Under the pieces are notes generated by a model. The model did not search any database. It saw nothing but the letters and a program-made list of their open reading frames with translations, and had not been told where the DNA came from. DNA of 64,000 nucleotides from Pomphorhynchus laevis (Eukaryota > Acanthocephala > Palaeacanthocephala > Echinorhynchida > Pomphorhynchidae), in assembly GCA_012934845.2 (NCBI GenBank), contig WNNJ02001912.1, positions 53,975 through 117,974 of the forward strand. The letters are read 5' to 3'. The position numbers were made by a program, and so were the translations under genes. Shown in pieces: positions 1-12,800 of this stretch (position 1 is the first letter of the stretch; every line of letters starts with the position of its first letter).

Positions 1-160
1 TAAATTTCAATTTTTTTATTTTAACTTGATTTAAATTATAGAAAATCTAAAAACAATTATTAATTTTATTATTTAATTATTAAATTTTGATTTAGCATTA
101 TTATGTTTTGTTTATTTTATAATTATATTAAATACGTAGACTCAGTTAGCTGATTTGATT
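1..160 (+). repeat. U repeat, 3' part (Penelope-associated)
   Basis: Nearly identical to 820-985 and ends with the family's terminal motif TACGTAGACTCAGTTAGCTG. The unit starts outside the window. U copies occur forward at 1-2.4 kb and 58.3-59.8 kb, and reversed at 7.7-9.2 kb and 29.3 kb. They flank Penelope coding remains at 1.2-1.44 kb and 60.1-61.7 kb. Confidence 0.75.
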
Positions 161-589
161 CATCTAACTTGCTGGAAAATTATAAGAAAAATATTGTCAT
201 ATCCATAATACATAGTTTCAGTATTTCTGACAGGTCATATTAACGGGAAAACAAAGTTAACAGGTCAATAATAACATGTCAGTAGAACAAATATAATAAA
301 AACTATGAATAAATGTCATTAGCACCAATATTATGAATTACGCATATTCGTTTCGAATCAAACATGCCTTTCTTATTTATGTATATTTAATTGACATGAC
401 CATATTTTCTATTACATAGAAAATGGTGCGGTAATTAATAACTTATGCTTGAAAGGTTTCGAGGACTATCTACAATGGTTTAAAGATGACTGTCTACAAT
501 TGTCCAAAGATGTCCATATACCATAGTCTAAAATTGTTAAAAAAAGTAAAATATATAAATCAACACAATAATATAAAGAATAAATTTAA

Positions 590-990
590 ACTCTTAAGTG
601 GCAAATTTTTATGGATGGATAATAAATAATATACTTTGTATTAGAATAAGATACTAGATAGTTATTTCAGAGGAAATACATCATTAGCATGTATTTGGCC
701 CCGCTGCTATGTTGGGTAGAGGAGTTAGGGGCCGAAACCTGATAGCATAGCAGTTCCTCCTGATGACCTCTAATTCTTATTCTGATACAACGTCTGTTAT
801 TTATTAGTTAATTCATAAAAATGACGTTTATTTTAAATTTCAATTTTTTATTTAAACTTGATTTAAATTATAAAAAATCTAAAAACAATTATTTATTTTA
901 TTATTTAATTAGTAAATTTTGATTTAGCATTATTATGTTTTGTTTATTTCATAATTATATTAAATACGTAGACTGAGTTAGCTGATTTGA
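590..990 (+). repeat. U repeat, near full-length copy
   Basis: Best forward copy of the U family. It holds an AT-rich left part, a GC-rich core at about 690-775, an AT-rich right part and the terminal motif TACGTAGACTGAGTTAGCTG near 967-986. In the core, GGCCCC pairs with GGGGCC, CTGCTATG pairs with CATAGCAG, and TAGAGG pairs with CCTCTA. The core also carries the words CGAAAC and CTGATGA. It has no ORF. It probably represents the terminal repeat of a Penelope-like element, because Penelope coding remains follow at 1190. Confidence 0.7.
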
Positions 991-1189
991 TAAGATAAAA
1001 ACTAAAAAAAATTAAAATAGATGAATACATAAAATATTGTTTATTATTTATCATTTAAAAATACAATCAAACAGAAAATAGTCACATGTATAAATCAACA
1101 AAATATTATTTAAGTAATAATGTTTTTGTGTTGGATAAGTTTATACATCAATAAATAGACAAATATACACAAAAGGACAAAAAATCACA

Positions 1190-1445
1190 AGAAACGTATT
1201 TTTAATGAGCAAAATATGTTTATAAATATGAAGCATATCTTTGCATATCATATAATATAAAGTACAATACAATAAATAATAAAATTTTAGGAATTGTTAT
1301 AATATGTAACGATATTATCTTTCTTAAAAATCATTTAAATAATTTAATAGATGCGTATTTTAAACTAGGTTACTATAAAATAAAATAATCATTTATACAA
1401 TTTAATAGATACATCTTTTTTAATTAGGTTACTATAAAAATATCA
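1190..1445 (+). mobile_element. Penelope-like element, RT C-terminal fragment
   Basis: This stretch closely matches the 3' part of the RT region of the Penelope-like element at 61.19-61.35 kb, including the segment that reads as NNLIDAY in that copy and the following 'ctaggttact'. It lies between two U copies (590-990 and 1540-1920), the same order seen at 59-62 kb. It is short and degraded. Confidence 0.6.
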
Positions 1446-1539
1446 TCAAACAGAAAATAGTAAAATATATAAATCCACAAAATATTATTAAAAATAAATT
1501 TAACAACAAAATATTATTAAAAATAAATTTAAGCTATTA

Positions 1540-1920
1540 AGCGAAAAGAAATTATAGACCGATAATAAATAATATATTTTGTATTAAAATAAGATACACC
1601 ATATAATCAAATTTCATCAGAGGAAATATGCCATTAGCTCGTGTTTAACCCTGCTGCTGTGTTGATCGAGGAATAGGCACCGAAACCTGATAACATAGCA
1701 GTTCTTTCTTATGACCTATAATCTTAATTCTAATTTATCGTCTGTTATTTATAAATTAATTCATAAAAATTGACTTTTATTTAAAATTTCAATTTAAAAT
1801 TTCAAGTTGGTATAATTATTTATAATTTTTTATTATTTATTATTTAATTACTTAAATTTTATTTAGCATTATTTTTTAATTTATAAATAATATAAAATAA
1901 GTAGACTCAGTTAGCTGATC
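1540..1920 (+). repeat. U repeat copy
   Basis: Diverged U copy with the core near 1640-1725 (contains CCGAAACCTGATAACATAGC) and the terminal motif at about 1890-1918. It follows directly after the Penelope fragment, which fits a terminal repeat position. Confidence 0.65.
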
Positions 1921-2299
1921 TAATTTCATCGTTATATCGTTCATCTATTGCAAAGTGTGACTAATTGCATTTTTTGTGATAATAAAGAAGCTAAAGTAAA
2001 AATTAATTCTTGTTTGCTGATAAATGCAAATTTTAAAATAGCAATGAACATCAGTGTTGATTATGTTTCCTTGTCGTGTAAATAAATCAAGTCACTTATG
2101 TGAATAAATCGCAGTAAATTGTCTGTAAAATTGATCATAAAAGTGAGCAACATAAACATTTTGATATACATTTTAATATATAATTTTAAAAAATATATTT
2201 TAATTTGCAATTTTGTATATGATGTCGATGTTGTTACTCAATTTCATCATAAAATGATGAAATTGTCTAATGATGTTTACTTCAAAAGTCAACATCATT

Positions 2300-2425
2300 A
2301 GTCAATTCATCAAAATTAATTTTTATATTAAATTTATAAATTTTAACATAATTTTATATAAGATATTAATTTTATATAATAATTATTTATTATAAAATAC
2401 GTAGACTCTTTTAGCTGATATAATT
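2300..2425 (+). repeat. U repeat, 3' end fragment
   Basis: Only the AT-rich right part and a variant terminal motif (tacgtagactcttttagctg near 2399) remain. Confidence 0.5.
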
Positions 2426-5020
2426 GAGTTTTCTAACGCTCTATTAATATCTGCTAAATCTAAATTTCCGTATATATATTTCCAAATAGATAAATTTATA
2501 TTTAATAATATTTCTTCCAATTAAATCATATGTTGCGTTCACATTTAAATAACTATAATTTACACCTTTTAATGTATCTTTATTCCACATAGAATTTTAT
2601 TAAAGCACTTCACCTTTCGGTTTAGGCCGCCAAAATTAATAAAATAATAAAGTAAATTAACGAAACTACTAATCCATTCAAATAACTGCAAAAATAGTTT
2701 ATTTTGTGTGTTTGCACTGTATCGTTAGTTCGTTTCACTTGACTTTTTTAAGTTCATTGAACCTTTCCATAGTTAAGTTTATCTATTACATTATCTGGCT
2801 GAAAATAATACATTATGCTACGGCAATACAATTGACTTTTAATCCTTTCGTTTAAATTTTAATATGTACACGGGAAGGTACTATATTAATCCGTGCAAGT
2901 AACTGTAAAAATATTGAACTATGCAGGATAACTCTATACCAATGCGTAAATTTACATATTGTCAAATGATCGTTTTCGTAAGCACCAGGAGAAATCAAGT
3001 TATTGAAGTCACGCCGCTTCACTTTCGATAAGAATTCGACAACTATCATGGAAATAAAACATTATAATGCATTTGATGGATTTTATATTAAAATATTTTA
3101 AAATAATATCCATAGTCTTCTTTTAAAAACTAAAACTATTTTAATTTATCCTAATTTTTATATAATAAATTTATGATAATTTTATGATAATTTATTATTT
3201 AAATGTATTTTAATTATTTTAATATTTTAGTTAATTTAAAATATTTTATAAGTTTTTAAAGAAATCATTTGTTATAAAATGAAGATTAATTAACGACTAT
3301 GATAAATTAATAAAAATAAAAATTAAATTCCTATTTAATAATTTATTATTTAAATGTATTTTAATTATTTTAATATTTTAGTTAATTTAAAATATTTTAT
3401 AAGTTTTTAAAGAAATCATTTGTTATAAAATGAAGATTAATTAACGACTATAAAAATAAAAGTTAAATTCCTAAATTCAAAAATTGTATAACATTTATTT
3501 ATTATTTTCTTCATATAAATTTGATGATTTGAACAATCTGGTCAAGCAGTTACATTAGTCTTCTTTAAAAACTAAGAATACTTTAATTTATCCTAATTTT
3601 TATAAATAACTTAATTATTTATAATAAATTTATAATAATTTAATAAAACATTTAATAACATTAAATGTTATTAATCATTAAATTAATCATTTAATTTAAT
3701 AACATTAAATTTTTAATGTTAAAAAATTACAATTTTAAATATTTCATAACACATTTAAATCTAATATTTACAATAAAATCATTACAATTATTTTCCACAT
3801 TATAGAAAAAATATAATTATAGGAATATAATTCTACATTTTTAATTCAGTTTTTAGTAGTTCAAATCGAAACGAAAATATGAAACATATCCTCTCGTCAA
3901 AGTCCCAGTTAATTGATTTGTTTTACCCGAAATATTATCATTTTACCCGAAATGTTACCCGAATTGATATCATGCATGAGTAAAATACCAGACAATTGTA
4001 ATATTATAAAATATTGTGTTTAAAAATTTCAAATACTGTAATTTTACAAGTTATAAAATAGTATTGCCTCGTAGATGAGAGCGACATTTATAGATGAAAT
4101 ATTGAACTTAAGCTGTTATATTTATTGTTAATAAATGCATTTATCCGGTATTATTTTACTTGATTGTGTGACATTATATTACTTTATAACTTTCTATTAC
4201 TCTATTTATACTGATTTACTTGAAAATTTAATTAAATTCTATTAATTGCAACCACGATCTGACCAAATTTCCAAATCTTGATAGCAAATAAGTGAAAATG
4301 CTTCGTATTTAATCCGACCAAATCAAGTACTTCTATGGTGTTCTTCAACTTGTATATACGAATAATGAACTTTCAGATAGAAATGTTTACTGGCATGCAG
4401 TTATTGACCCGTTAAAGTCAAATTCCGGATTAAGACTAACTAAAAAACACACCAGCATCAGATATACTTAAATTTGTTCGCAAGTGACTTTATTTGTGAA
4501 TATGGGGCATCCTGTTACTTGATCGGGATCATTTCAAAACTTCAGCAAACATATTTTTTTATCGAAAAAATCTTTTAAAATGTACGAGATTGCTTTACAC
4601 AGCAACCGTAAATAGCAAATAGATACACGTAACCAAGTTAGTAATCAACTAACTAGTGATATCGACTAACTTTGGTGACATTGAAACATCCTCGAGTTGA
4701 CTAAGTTCAGTTCTTCGTCTTCTAGAAAATTATCAGCATCATCTTTGAAAGAAAAATAAGCAAATATGTATGACAGATAAATAAAGTCAATTTCATTCAA
4801 TCAAACAATTGGAATATGAAGATCGTTTAAATAAACTAAGCAGATACATGTCTGTTAACTGGCATCTGTCTTACAGATGCCTCGGACAAGCTTATTAAAA
4901 GTCAATGATTTATTTAAAGTCAATAAATTTTATTTTATTTTATGTAAGAAATGATAACTTATCATTCTTATCAGTTATTCGTTATTATCTTATCGAATAT
5001 TCTTTGTTCCAAAAAATTGG
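2426..5020. other. Gene-poor AT-rich stretch
   Basis: I see no convincing gene. A 65-codon minus-strand frame at 2852-3049 is less AT-rich than its surroundings and could be an isolated exon, but I recognise no family. A 151-bp tandem duplication occupies 3189-3490. The rest is AT-rich spacer. Confidence 0.5.
3189..3490. repeat. 151-bp tandem duplication
   Basis: The segment beginning aatttattatttaaatg at 3189 recurs at 3340 with almost no differences and continues in both copies to a shared 'aaattcct' end. No coding capacity. Confidence 0.8.
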
Positions 5021-5024
5021 AACA

Positions 5025-5845
5025 AAATACCTGTGAGGATAATATCGTACCAAAATCAGAAGATTTACAACTCACAGATGCAATCAAATTGAACTAAAAA
5101 CATTCATTGCAAGTGGCATCATGAAAAATCAGTGATCCGGCTAGCGGATCACACACATCGGGTAGGTTTCTAATAGATCGTTAGAATGCGATCACCTACG
5201 GAAGTAATATACAGAAATATATCTACAACACTGGAGCAATCAGCCTAGTAGCGTTGAGCGCGATACAGACATCCTGAGTTCGAATCCTATCAGCACCAGT
5301 GTACGGAGTAAGCAGATAATAAGGGTCGAAACGTGAAATGCAGGTCTGGGTCAGCATCTGATGAGACCCACCCAGACTGATTAGTAGCGTATGCTGTATC
5401 AAAAATAGGAACAATACCTGTGAGGATAATATCGTACCAAAATCAGAAGATTTACAACTCACAGATGCAATCAAATTGAACTAAAAACATTCATTGCAAG
5501 TGGCATCATGAAACACACATAAGGTAGGGTTCCAATAGATCGTTAAAATACGATCCCTTATTATTACCGAAAGTTATATACATCAATGTATATCTACACA
5601 ACTGGATCAGCCAGCCAAGTAGATGTAACGTTGAATCGCGATACAGACGTCCGGAGTTCAAATCCAATCTGCACCATTGTACGGAGAAAGCAGATAATAA
5701 GGGTCGAAACGTGAAATGTAGATCTGGGTTAGCAGCTGATGAGACCCACCCAGGCTGATTAGTAGCGTCCTGATGTATCAAAAATAGGAACAATACCTGT
5801 GAGGATAATGTCATGCCGTGCCTTCATCTCACAGATGCAATTAGA
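5025..5845 (+). repeat. V repeat: tandem ~376-bp units with tRNA-like heads
   Basis: Two complete units and the start of a third: the phrase 'acctgtgaggataat' recurs near 5030, 5411 and 5789. Each full unit carries a tRNA-like head on the plus strand. In unit 1 an A-box-like CAGCCTAGTAGC lies at 5241-5252 and a B box GAGTTCGAATCC at 5276-5287; in unit 2 the B box is GAGTTCAAATCC at 5654-5665. After the head come GGGTCGAAAC (5323-5332 in unit 1), a perfect 8-bp inverted repeat GTCTGGGT/ACCCAGAC (5344-5351, 5370-5377) and CTGATGAGACCC (5358-5369). This looks like a tRNA-derived SINE or retrozyme-like element. Plus-strand tRNA polarity makes the minus-strand ORFs here meaningless. Confidence 0.7.
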
Positions 5846-6495
5846 TCAAATATTATTCAGCAGGTGAATTTGGTCACCCGTTGAAAAAATATACAATTTT
5901 TCGTTTTACATTCTAACGACTTAATTGTGCGTTTTGTTTCTGATAATGTTAGCAGAATTTAGCGAATTATAAAAATAAATTATTGTTTTAATGATCCTCT
6001 TCAAAAATAACAAATATTATTTGATAATTTAATTATATAATACGAATTTTTTTATCTAAACAAAATAAATTAATAAATTACTCTATACATCGACAAATTA
6101 ACAAATTGTGCTATAGCTTGCAGTGCTTGTATTATTTATTAGTGAATTGATTACGTTCGAAAATGTATAAAATCTCAAAATGTATATTAAATGTACATAT
6201 TTAATGTATTAAATATACATTGTTTTATCAATATTACATCTTTAAATATAAGTCAAATATGATTTATAAATTGCTCGATCAACTGAACATTCGATTTACA
6301 AATCGGTCTTGTTTGGTTGGATGCGCCGGATATATATAAATATAAAACTTTACATTTGCTGACTTTGAATAAAAATTTTAAGTTTCATTCTTATAAAAAC
6401 TTAATAAAATACAACAATAACAATCAAACTATAGCCAATAAGGAAATAAATTTACGAATCGTAAAGATATCTGATATAGAATCATAGAAAGCATT
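5846..6495. other. Spacer 3' of WDTC1
   Basis: AT-rich. It may contain the WDTC1 terminal exon or 3' UTR on the minus strand, but I could not fix one. No other gene seen. Confidence 0.4.
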
Positions 6496-6513
6496 GCTAA
6501 AACAACAAGTTAC

Positions 6514-6812
6514 CTGGATCGAAGGACATGTTAATAAACATCAGGTCGACGGGGGAAATCGCCATCCTTCGTTGATTTTCCGTACACGCGGCGACATGAT
6601 CATTAATTTCACGACCAATACAATCATTGGGATGCCAAAGTCTAACAACTGAATCGATTCCACTTGTTGCAATTACGTCATTTACGGGATTAGCTTGAAC
6701 ACAATTTAAAATTGAGCTATCAGCTTTCAAAATTTTTATTGGATTTGTTGTATCTCTTTCCCAAATAAATAAACATCCATCATCAGATCCTGCTGCCAAA
6801 TATTTGCCATTA
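6514..6812 (-). CDS. WDTC1: WDTC1 exon: C-terminal WD40 repeats
   Basis: Encodes NGKYLAAGSDDGCLFIWERD, ILNCVQANPVNDVIATSGID and SVVRLWHPND..ENQRRMAISPVDLMFINMSF. It ends either at donor CCAG|GTAACT or by reading on to a stop at 6497-6499. Human WDTC1 has only a short acidic tail after this point, so a stop here is credible. Confidence 0.88.
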
Positions 6813-9800
6813 CTAGAAATTAAATTCATTTAAAAGGATTATTTGGCAAGCAGATTATACTAAATACAATTTAATTTATCGAATTTAACTTTTAAAACTC
6901 GTCAGTTTAAAATTGTACTAGACGTAATTAATGTGATCCCGCACATCAATTGATGTGCTATAAATCGATTATTTCATCTGCACAACCTGTCTTCCATATT
7001 GTATTATTTAATAAAGAATAAAATAGGACAATCCAAATTGATTTACCTAATCTAAGCATATTTGTTGACGCTTTCAGCTTTGCATCAACAAATTGATGGA
7101 AAATTTGGTCAAAAAACCAAATACAAAAAAAACTTTTCAAAGGAGATCAATGAAGTTTATTTCTTGATCGCAATCGTGCGATCAATAAAAAGATCGCAAG
7201 ATATTATAAGATATTGGAAAGCTCTGAATAATCGCATATGCAATCGATTTACACATGACTGAATGAATCGATTGCAAATGAATACAATTCGAAAGAATTA
7301 AACGAATAAATCAATTGATATCTAATCGACTCATTATATGACGACATAAAAAGCTCGATTTATTATTTCATTAGAATATAATTTATATTAAATTTATTTA
7401 ATATAATTTATTATATTCAAATAACAATATTAAATTTATATAATATTAATATTTATACAGTAGTTTAGTCGAACTAGTATTTTGACATTCACTGACGATA
7501 AATAGCCACAAATAAGGACAAACAGCAACTATTTTTTGACAAATATTTGCATGCAATAATTCATTAACTAATTCAGTCTTAAATGACAAATATCTAACAT
7601 AAAACATAAATGTGATTATCTATTAGATACTATTAGATATTTCGTTATAGTTATTTCATTACTCAGTTATTAGCTAATAGAGTCTACGTATTTTATAATA
7701 CTATTTATAAAAATATTATTAAAATATTATTTATAATGACAGTACTGATTTGTAAGTTAGCTACGGATTATTATTTTGTATTGTGAATCAATCAGATCAG
7801 CTAACTGAGTCTACGTATTTTATACTATAAATTAAAAGATAATTTTAAATAGAATTAAAAAATTAAATAATAATAAATAATTTTAATTTATCGAAATTAC
7901 AAACGACGCTTAAACATTTTTAGTTACCGATAACGTTATTTAAATAAATGCTAACTGAGTCTACGCATTTATTATAATTATAAAATGTAATTGTAAAATG
8001 TTCCCATTTATCATTTTTACAATGATAAATAGAATGACAGTGTAAACATTATTCATTTATTTACTATAAATGAATAATTTATATCGTATTTATAAAACAT
8101 CATCGGAATTTGTTTTTTTTCTGCTACAGGAGTTCGGGAGATATAAAACGTTTTAGCAAATTAAATCAGCTAACTGAGTCTACGTATTTAATATAATTAT
8201 AAAATAAACAAAACATAATAATAATGCTAAATCAAAATTTAATAATTAAATAATAAAATTAATAATTGTTATAAGATTTTTTATAATTTAAATCAAGTTA
8301 AAATAAAATTTTATAATTAAATAATTAAATTAATTATTTCAATAAAGTGTACCGCCTACTTTGCTTCTAATGTCTCAGGCGATTTTAAACCGAATATATT
8401 CAACTGTGGCGTCTTAGTGAACGCATTAATATCAGCATTTCGACCAAGTTGTAATTCAAAATAAGTATCTTTGATTATCAGTATTGATTGTATCGTTTTG
8501 ATACAATCAATGTCGTTTTGATACAATCAATATCGTTTCGATATTGTGTGTATAATAAGAAATCTCCTCAAACCAAAAAAAATCGTTTTGATGAGAAGTA
8601 AAGGTATTGTCAAAAACGAACGATATAAAACTGTTAATAATTAAATATAAAATATATTTAACGAACAAATATAGAATTATTATTTTTAAATCAGACTGAA
8701 TATTTCCTCTAAAATTAAGCATTTGAACTATTTTGCATTTCTGCCTATGATTAAATGGTTCTTAATCAGCTAATTGAGTATACGTATTTAATATAATTAT
8801 AAACTAAACAAAACATAATAATGCTAAATCAAAATTTAATAATTAAATAATAAATAAATAATTGTTATAAGATTTTTTATAATTTAAATCAAGTTAAAAT
8901 AAAAAATTGAAATTTAAAAAGTCAATTTTTATGAATTGACTAATAAATAACAGACGTTGTATCAGAATAAGAATTAGAGGTCATCAGGAGGAACTGCTCT
9001 GCTATCAGGTTTCGGCCCCTAATTCCTCTACCCAACAAATACGTGCTAAGGACGTATATATCGCTGAATATCATTTTGGCTTTGGTATGTATTGGAATAA
9101 TTATATAATTTATTATCCATAAACGTTTTCCCCTAATGATTTTGAATTTATTTTTAATATTATTGTGTTGATTTATATATTTTACTATTTTCTATTTGAT
9201 TCTATTTTTATTGTAGCCTAGTTTAAAATATTTATCTATTAAATTATTTAAATGATTTTAATAAATCCTACAAATGCTATAATTCTTAAAATTCTTAATA
9301 TTTTGGTATTGAAGTTGTTATTGAAGTTAATTTAGTAATTAAGTGATCTGATATAATTTCTAATAATAATTTATTATTTTTAAAAAAATAAAAATACTTA
9401 TTTTTTCTATTAATAAAAAATGTAATAAATTATTTGTAATAAACTATTTTCAAACTAATATTTTTAATTTGGTTATCTTTTTGGTTATTTGGTTGAAGTG
9501 ACCTTGAATCTTACAGGCAGTTTGTTTTGTGAGAGACCGATTGACTGCACAAATCTCTATCTCATGGATAGAGATTTCAGGAGGAAAATAATTATAAGAT
9601 TATAATTATTATAAGATTAATGTTATATAAGATTTTATATAATTTATGTCAAGCTAAAATTTAAAATTTTTATTTAAAATAAAAATTAATTTTTATGAAC
9701 TGACTAACGGACGATGTAATAATAGGTCTCAGATAGAGATTAGAGGTCAACAAGAGGAATCGAAAATGTTATCAGGTTTCGTTATATAATATACCGAAAT

Positions 9801-12800
9801 TAGATACCCGATATAAGATATAAGATATCTTACATTCTAATAAATTAGGATACTAATCCTAATCTGTTAATATCTTAATCGATATTAATAGATTAAGATA
9901 TTAGCATTTATAAATAATTTATTTATAATTTAATAATTTATAAATTATTAAATATTAAGGAATGTTAATCTAAATGATATGATAAAGGTAAAAGGTTCAA
10001 GACTCTATCGAAAGCACAATTAAAAGCAAAACTACTCACTCGTCTAAAAATGTAACGTCCTTAATGTCTGTTGTGGTATTGCAATGTCCAATAAATCGCT
10101 TTGCGTAGTCAATACATTGTATTGGTTCAATATCAAATGCAGGTGGAACAATGTTAGTAATTAATTCGTTTACTTTAGCTAGAATATCGCAATGCAAACT
10201 TTCGCACATTTGGCTTCGAGCCAAAGACGGGAAATTAGCGCGAAAAGTATCTATCGATAATCTTGCCTCATCGATCCATTTTAATTCATACAGACATTTT
10301 ATTGTTCTAAAAAATGCCTTTACATCAGAAAATGGAGATACTTTTCCACGACTTGTATAGCATTCAGCATTTATCTGTAGCGCCTGCTGACAATCACGAA
10401 GTGCTTGATAAATGTCACCTTTCCACGACCGTTTAATATAGGCAGCTGCTCTATTGCTTAAAGCTATTGAAGAGTTTGGAAACAAGGAAAGTGCTTGATT
10501 GTATTCGGTAATTGCTTCCGAGTACTGAGCAATATTGAAATGTTGATTTGCACGACAGATGAGTCTTTCGAATATTCGATCGCTAGAATTCGATTTTGAG
10601 GTCGATAACGAGGACGAGATACGTCTAGATGAGTATCGGTGCCTTCTAGTAAAAGAACACAAATAGGATATGCTAGTAATTTTAGAATCATTAAGGTGTT
10701 CTATACACACTTGACGTGTTCATTTGGATGTTCATTGCTTAGTTTCGATTTTTTAAATGTATCTGCTCTATCTCTGGATTCAAAATAGTCTAATAAAATT
10801 CAAGCACAAATTAGAAATTAAATGCATATATTATTTAATACAAGCTTCAATAAGGAGGTTTATACAAGCAAGGAGGTTTATAAAATTCGCAAAAATAACA
10901 AAAATATTTTGACGTCAAAATTTCGAAGTTATGAATAGAATTTAATGATGTCGCCTGTTATGACAGTATCAAATACTTCCGATGATAAAATATTTTATAA
11001 AAAAGACTAATTTTTCTAGAAGAAAATTAGATTTTATTAATTGAATGAACATTGAAAACTTTGAAGTTATGAATTATTTTATTAAAATATCAATATTTAA
11101 ACTAAAATTAATATAAAATTACTAAAATTGGTTATTAACTAAATTAGCTGAAAATTTGCTAAAATATATAAATAAAAATGTTATCGCTAAGAGGTAACAT
11201 TTGCATGTTATCACATGCCTTTTGTGATAAAAGGCATCAAACATTTAAATTAATATTTATATTTTTTAATATAAACAATTTATTAAGCACAAAAGAATAC
11301 AACTGTTTTGCATTTATTGTCAATCATAAAATCTTTATTTTGTTCTGTAGACGCAAAAAACTACTGAAGCAACTTTTGCAATGAGGGAAGATAGTCGGAT
11401 CTTAAGTGTGTAATTGTAGCTTACCTTATTGCGATTTGCTTTTCTTCTTGCGAGGTGTTTTAACGTGGTATTAGTCTTTGGTCATATTCCTCAGCAAGTT
11501 AAAAATATTAACGAGATAAATATTCCAATGTATTCGTTCCGCATATTTTGGGTTTTTACGTGTTTCGTGATAACTTAAAGCACTTGAAGTCCAAAAGAGT
11601 ATGACGGGGCATGGTTATTAAATACACGATCGCTCCATCATATTTCCGCTGGTTCCTGTGGATGATAAATGGAGCCTCGCTGAGTGATCTCGTGTTGTGT
11701 TAGAATTTTCGAATGCAACTGAGTTAGGAACTGGTTGAAGTACGCACTCAACTTCGACGCTTCTTCCTGCTTCCCTAACTATATCTGTCATAAAATTATT
11801 ATTTTCTAACTAAAAGAATAATAATTAATCTTACAATCACTTAAATGGATATACATATTTCGTACAACAAGTAAATTTTAATACAAATATCCAAATTATG
11901 GTTAAAGATATTTAATCAAAATGTTTTAAATTGCGTTTAAAAAAGGTGCTTTACCTTTCGAAAGTGTTTTACTGGCTAGGCTTTAAAATTGGTTTAATAA
12001 AATTGAATAAAGGGCAAATCCAAAATAAAATCAATAAAAGCAGATTGAAAATTATTAAGAAACAAAAATATTAAATTACGTAAGAATGAATTTTATAGAT
12101 AGGCTATCATTTTCTCATAATCAGCAGTCAATTATATTCAAAATGCTTACAAGTTCTAGAATCGTTTCATATAAAAAGGCATTTATAGCTTATAACTATA
12201 ATATAAAACAAAGAGTTACATTCAAATGATAAACGTTACAACTACCGACTAAATATTAATAAATTGTGAAAACTAAATTATGTAAATTAGTATTTAAAAT
12301 TGTATTTTAAATTGTGATTGATACTTCAAAATTCGAATATAACAATCTACCTTTAGGAACTTCGTTAATTGTTTTTGCAAGACAATATCTAGCTGAACAC
12401 CGTTCACTATACAAATCGAAAAGGTAAATATGATCTCCTCCTATATTAACAAGTAGATCGCGACCATCACCACCATAAGCGATCCGACTAACACAAATAT
12501 TAACAGCTGATCGAGAAGATGGGGGTGTAAAGCTCAGGTGACCTATAAATACAAAGTAACAAATAGTATTCACAAATATAAAAAGGTTTATTTATTACTA
12601 ATAATAAATAATAATTTATTAAATATTTATTAAATATTACTAAATTAATTATTAATTATTAATTAAAAATAATTATTAATTTATTTATTACTAAATTATT
12701 TAATAATTATCTATTACTTAGGGAATTAATAAGTTATTAATACTTATTTATTAACGGTACTAACTTTAAATCCATGTTCCGTACCTTTCTACTGAGTAAC

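Noticed and set aside
590-780. Hammerhead ribozyme in the U core
   Set aside because: CGAAAC and CTGATGA are present, but only 22 nt lie between them in this order, too few for stems III and I, and the nucleotides adjoining the core would be a C-C mismatch in stem II.
5323-5369. Type II hammerhead within a single V unit
   Set aside because: Stem II pairs perfectly, but the second copy breaks the only plausible stem III and stem I pairings. Kept only as a cross-unit hypothesis.
5223-5814. Two similar minus-strand ORFs (83 and 102 codons)
   Set aside because: They are the reverse complement of the tRNA-headed V repeat; their similarity reflects the tandem repeat, not a protein family.
10464-10691. 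Second minus-strand ORF and a plus-strand ORF overlapping the TPR exon
   Set aside because: Alternative frames of the WDTC1 TPR exon.
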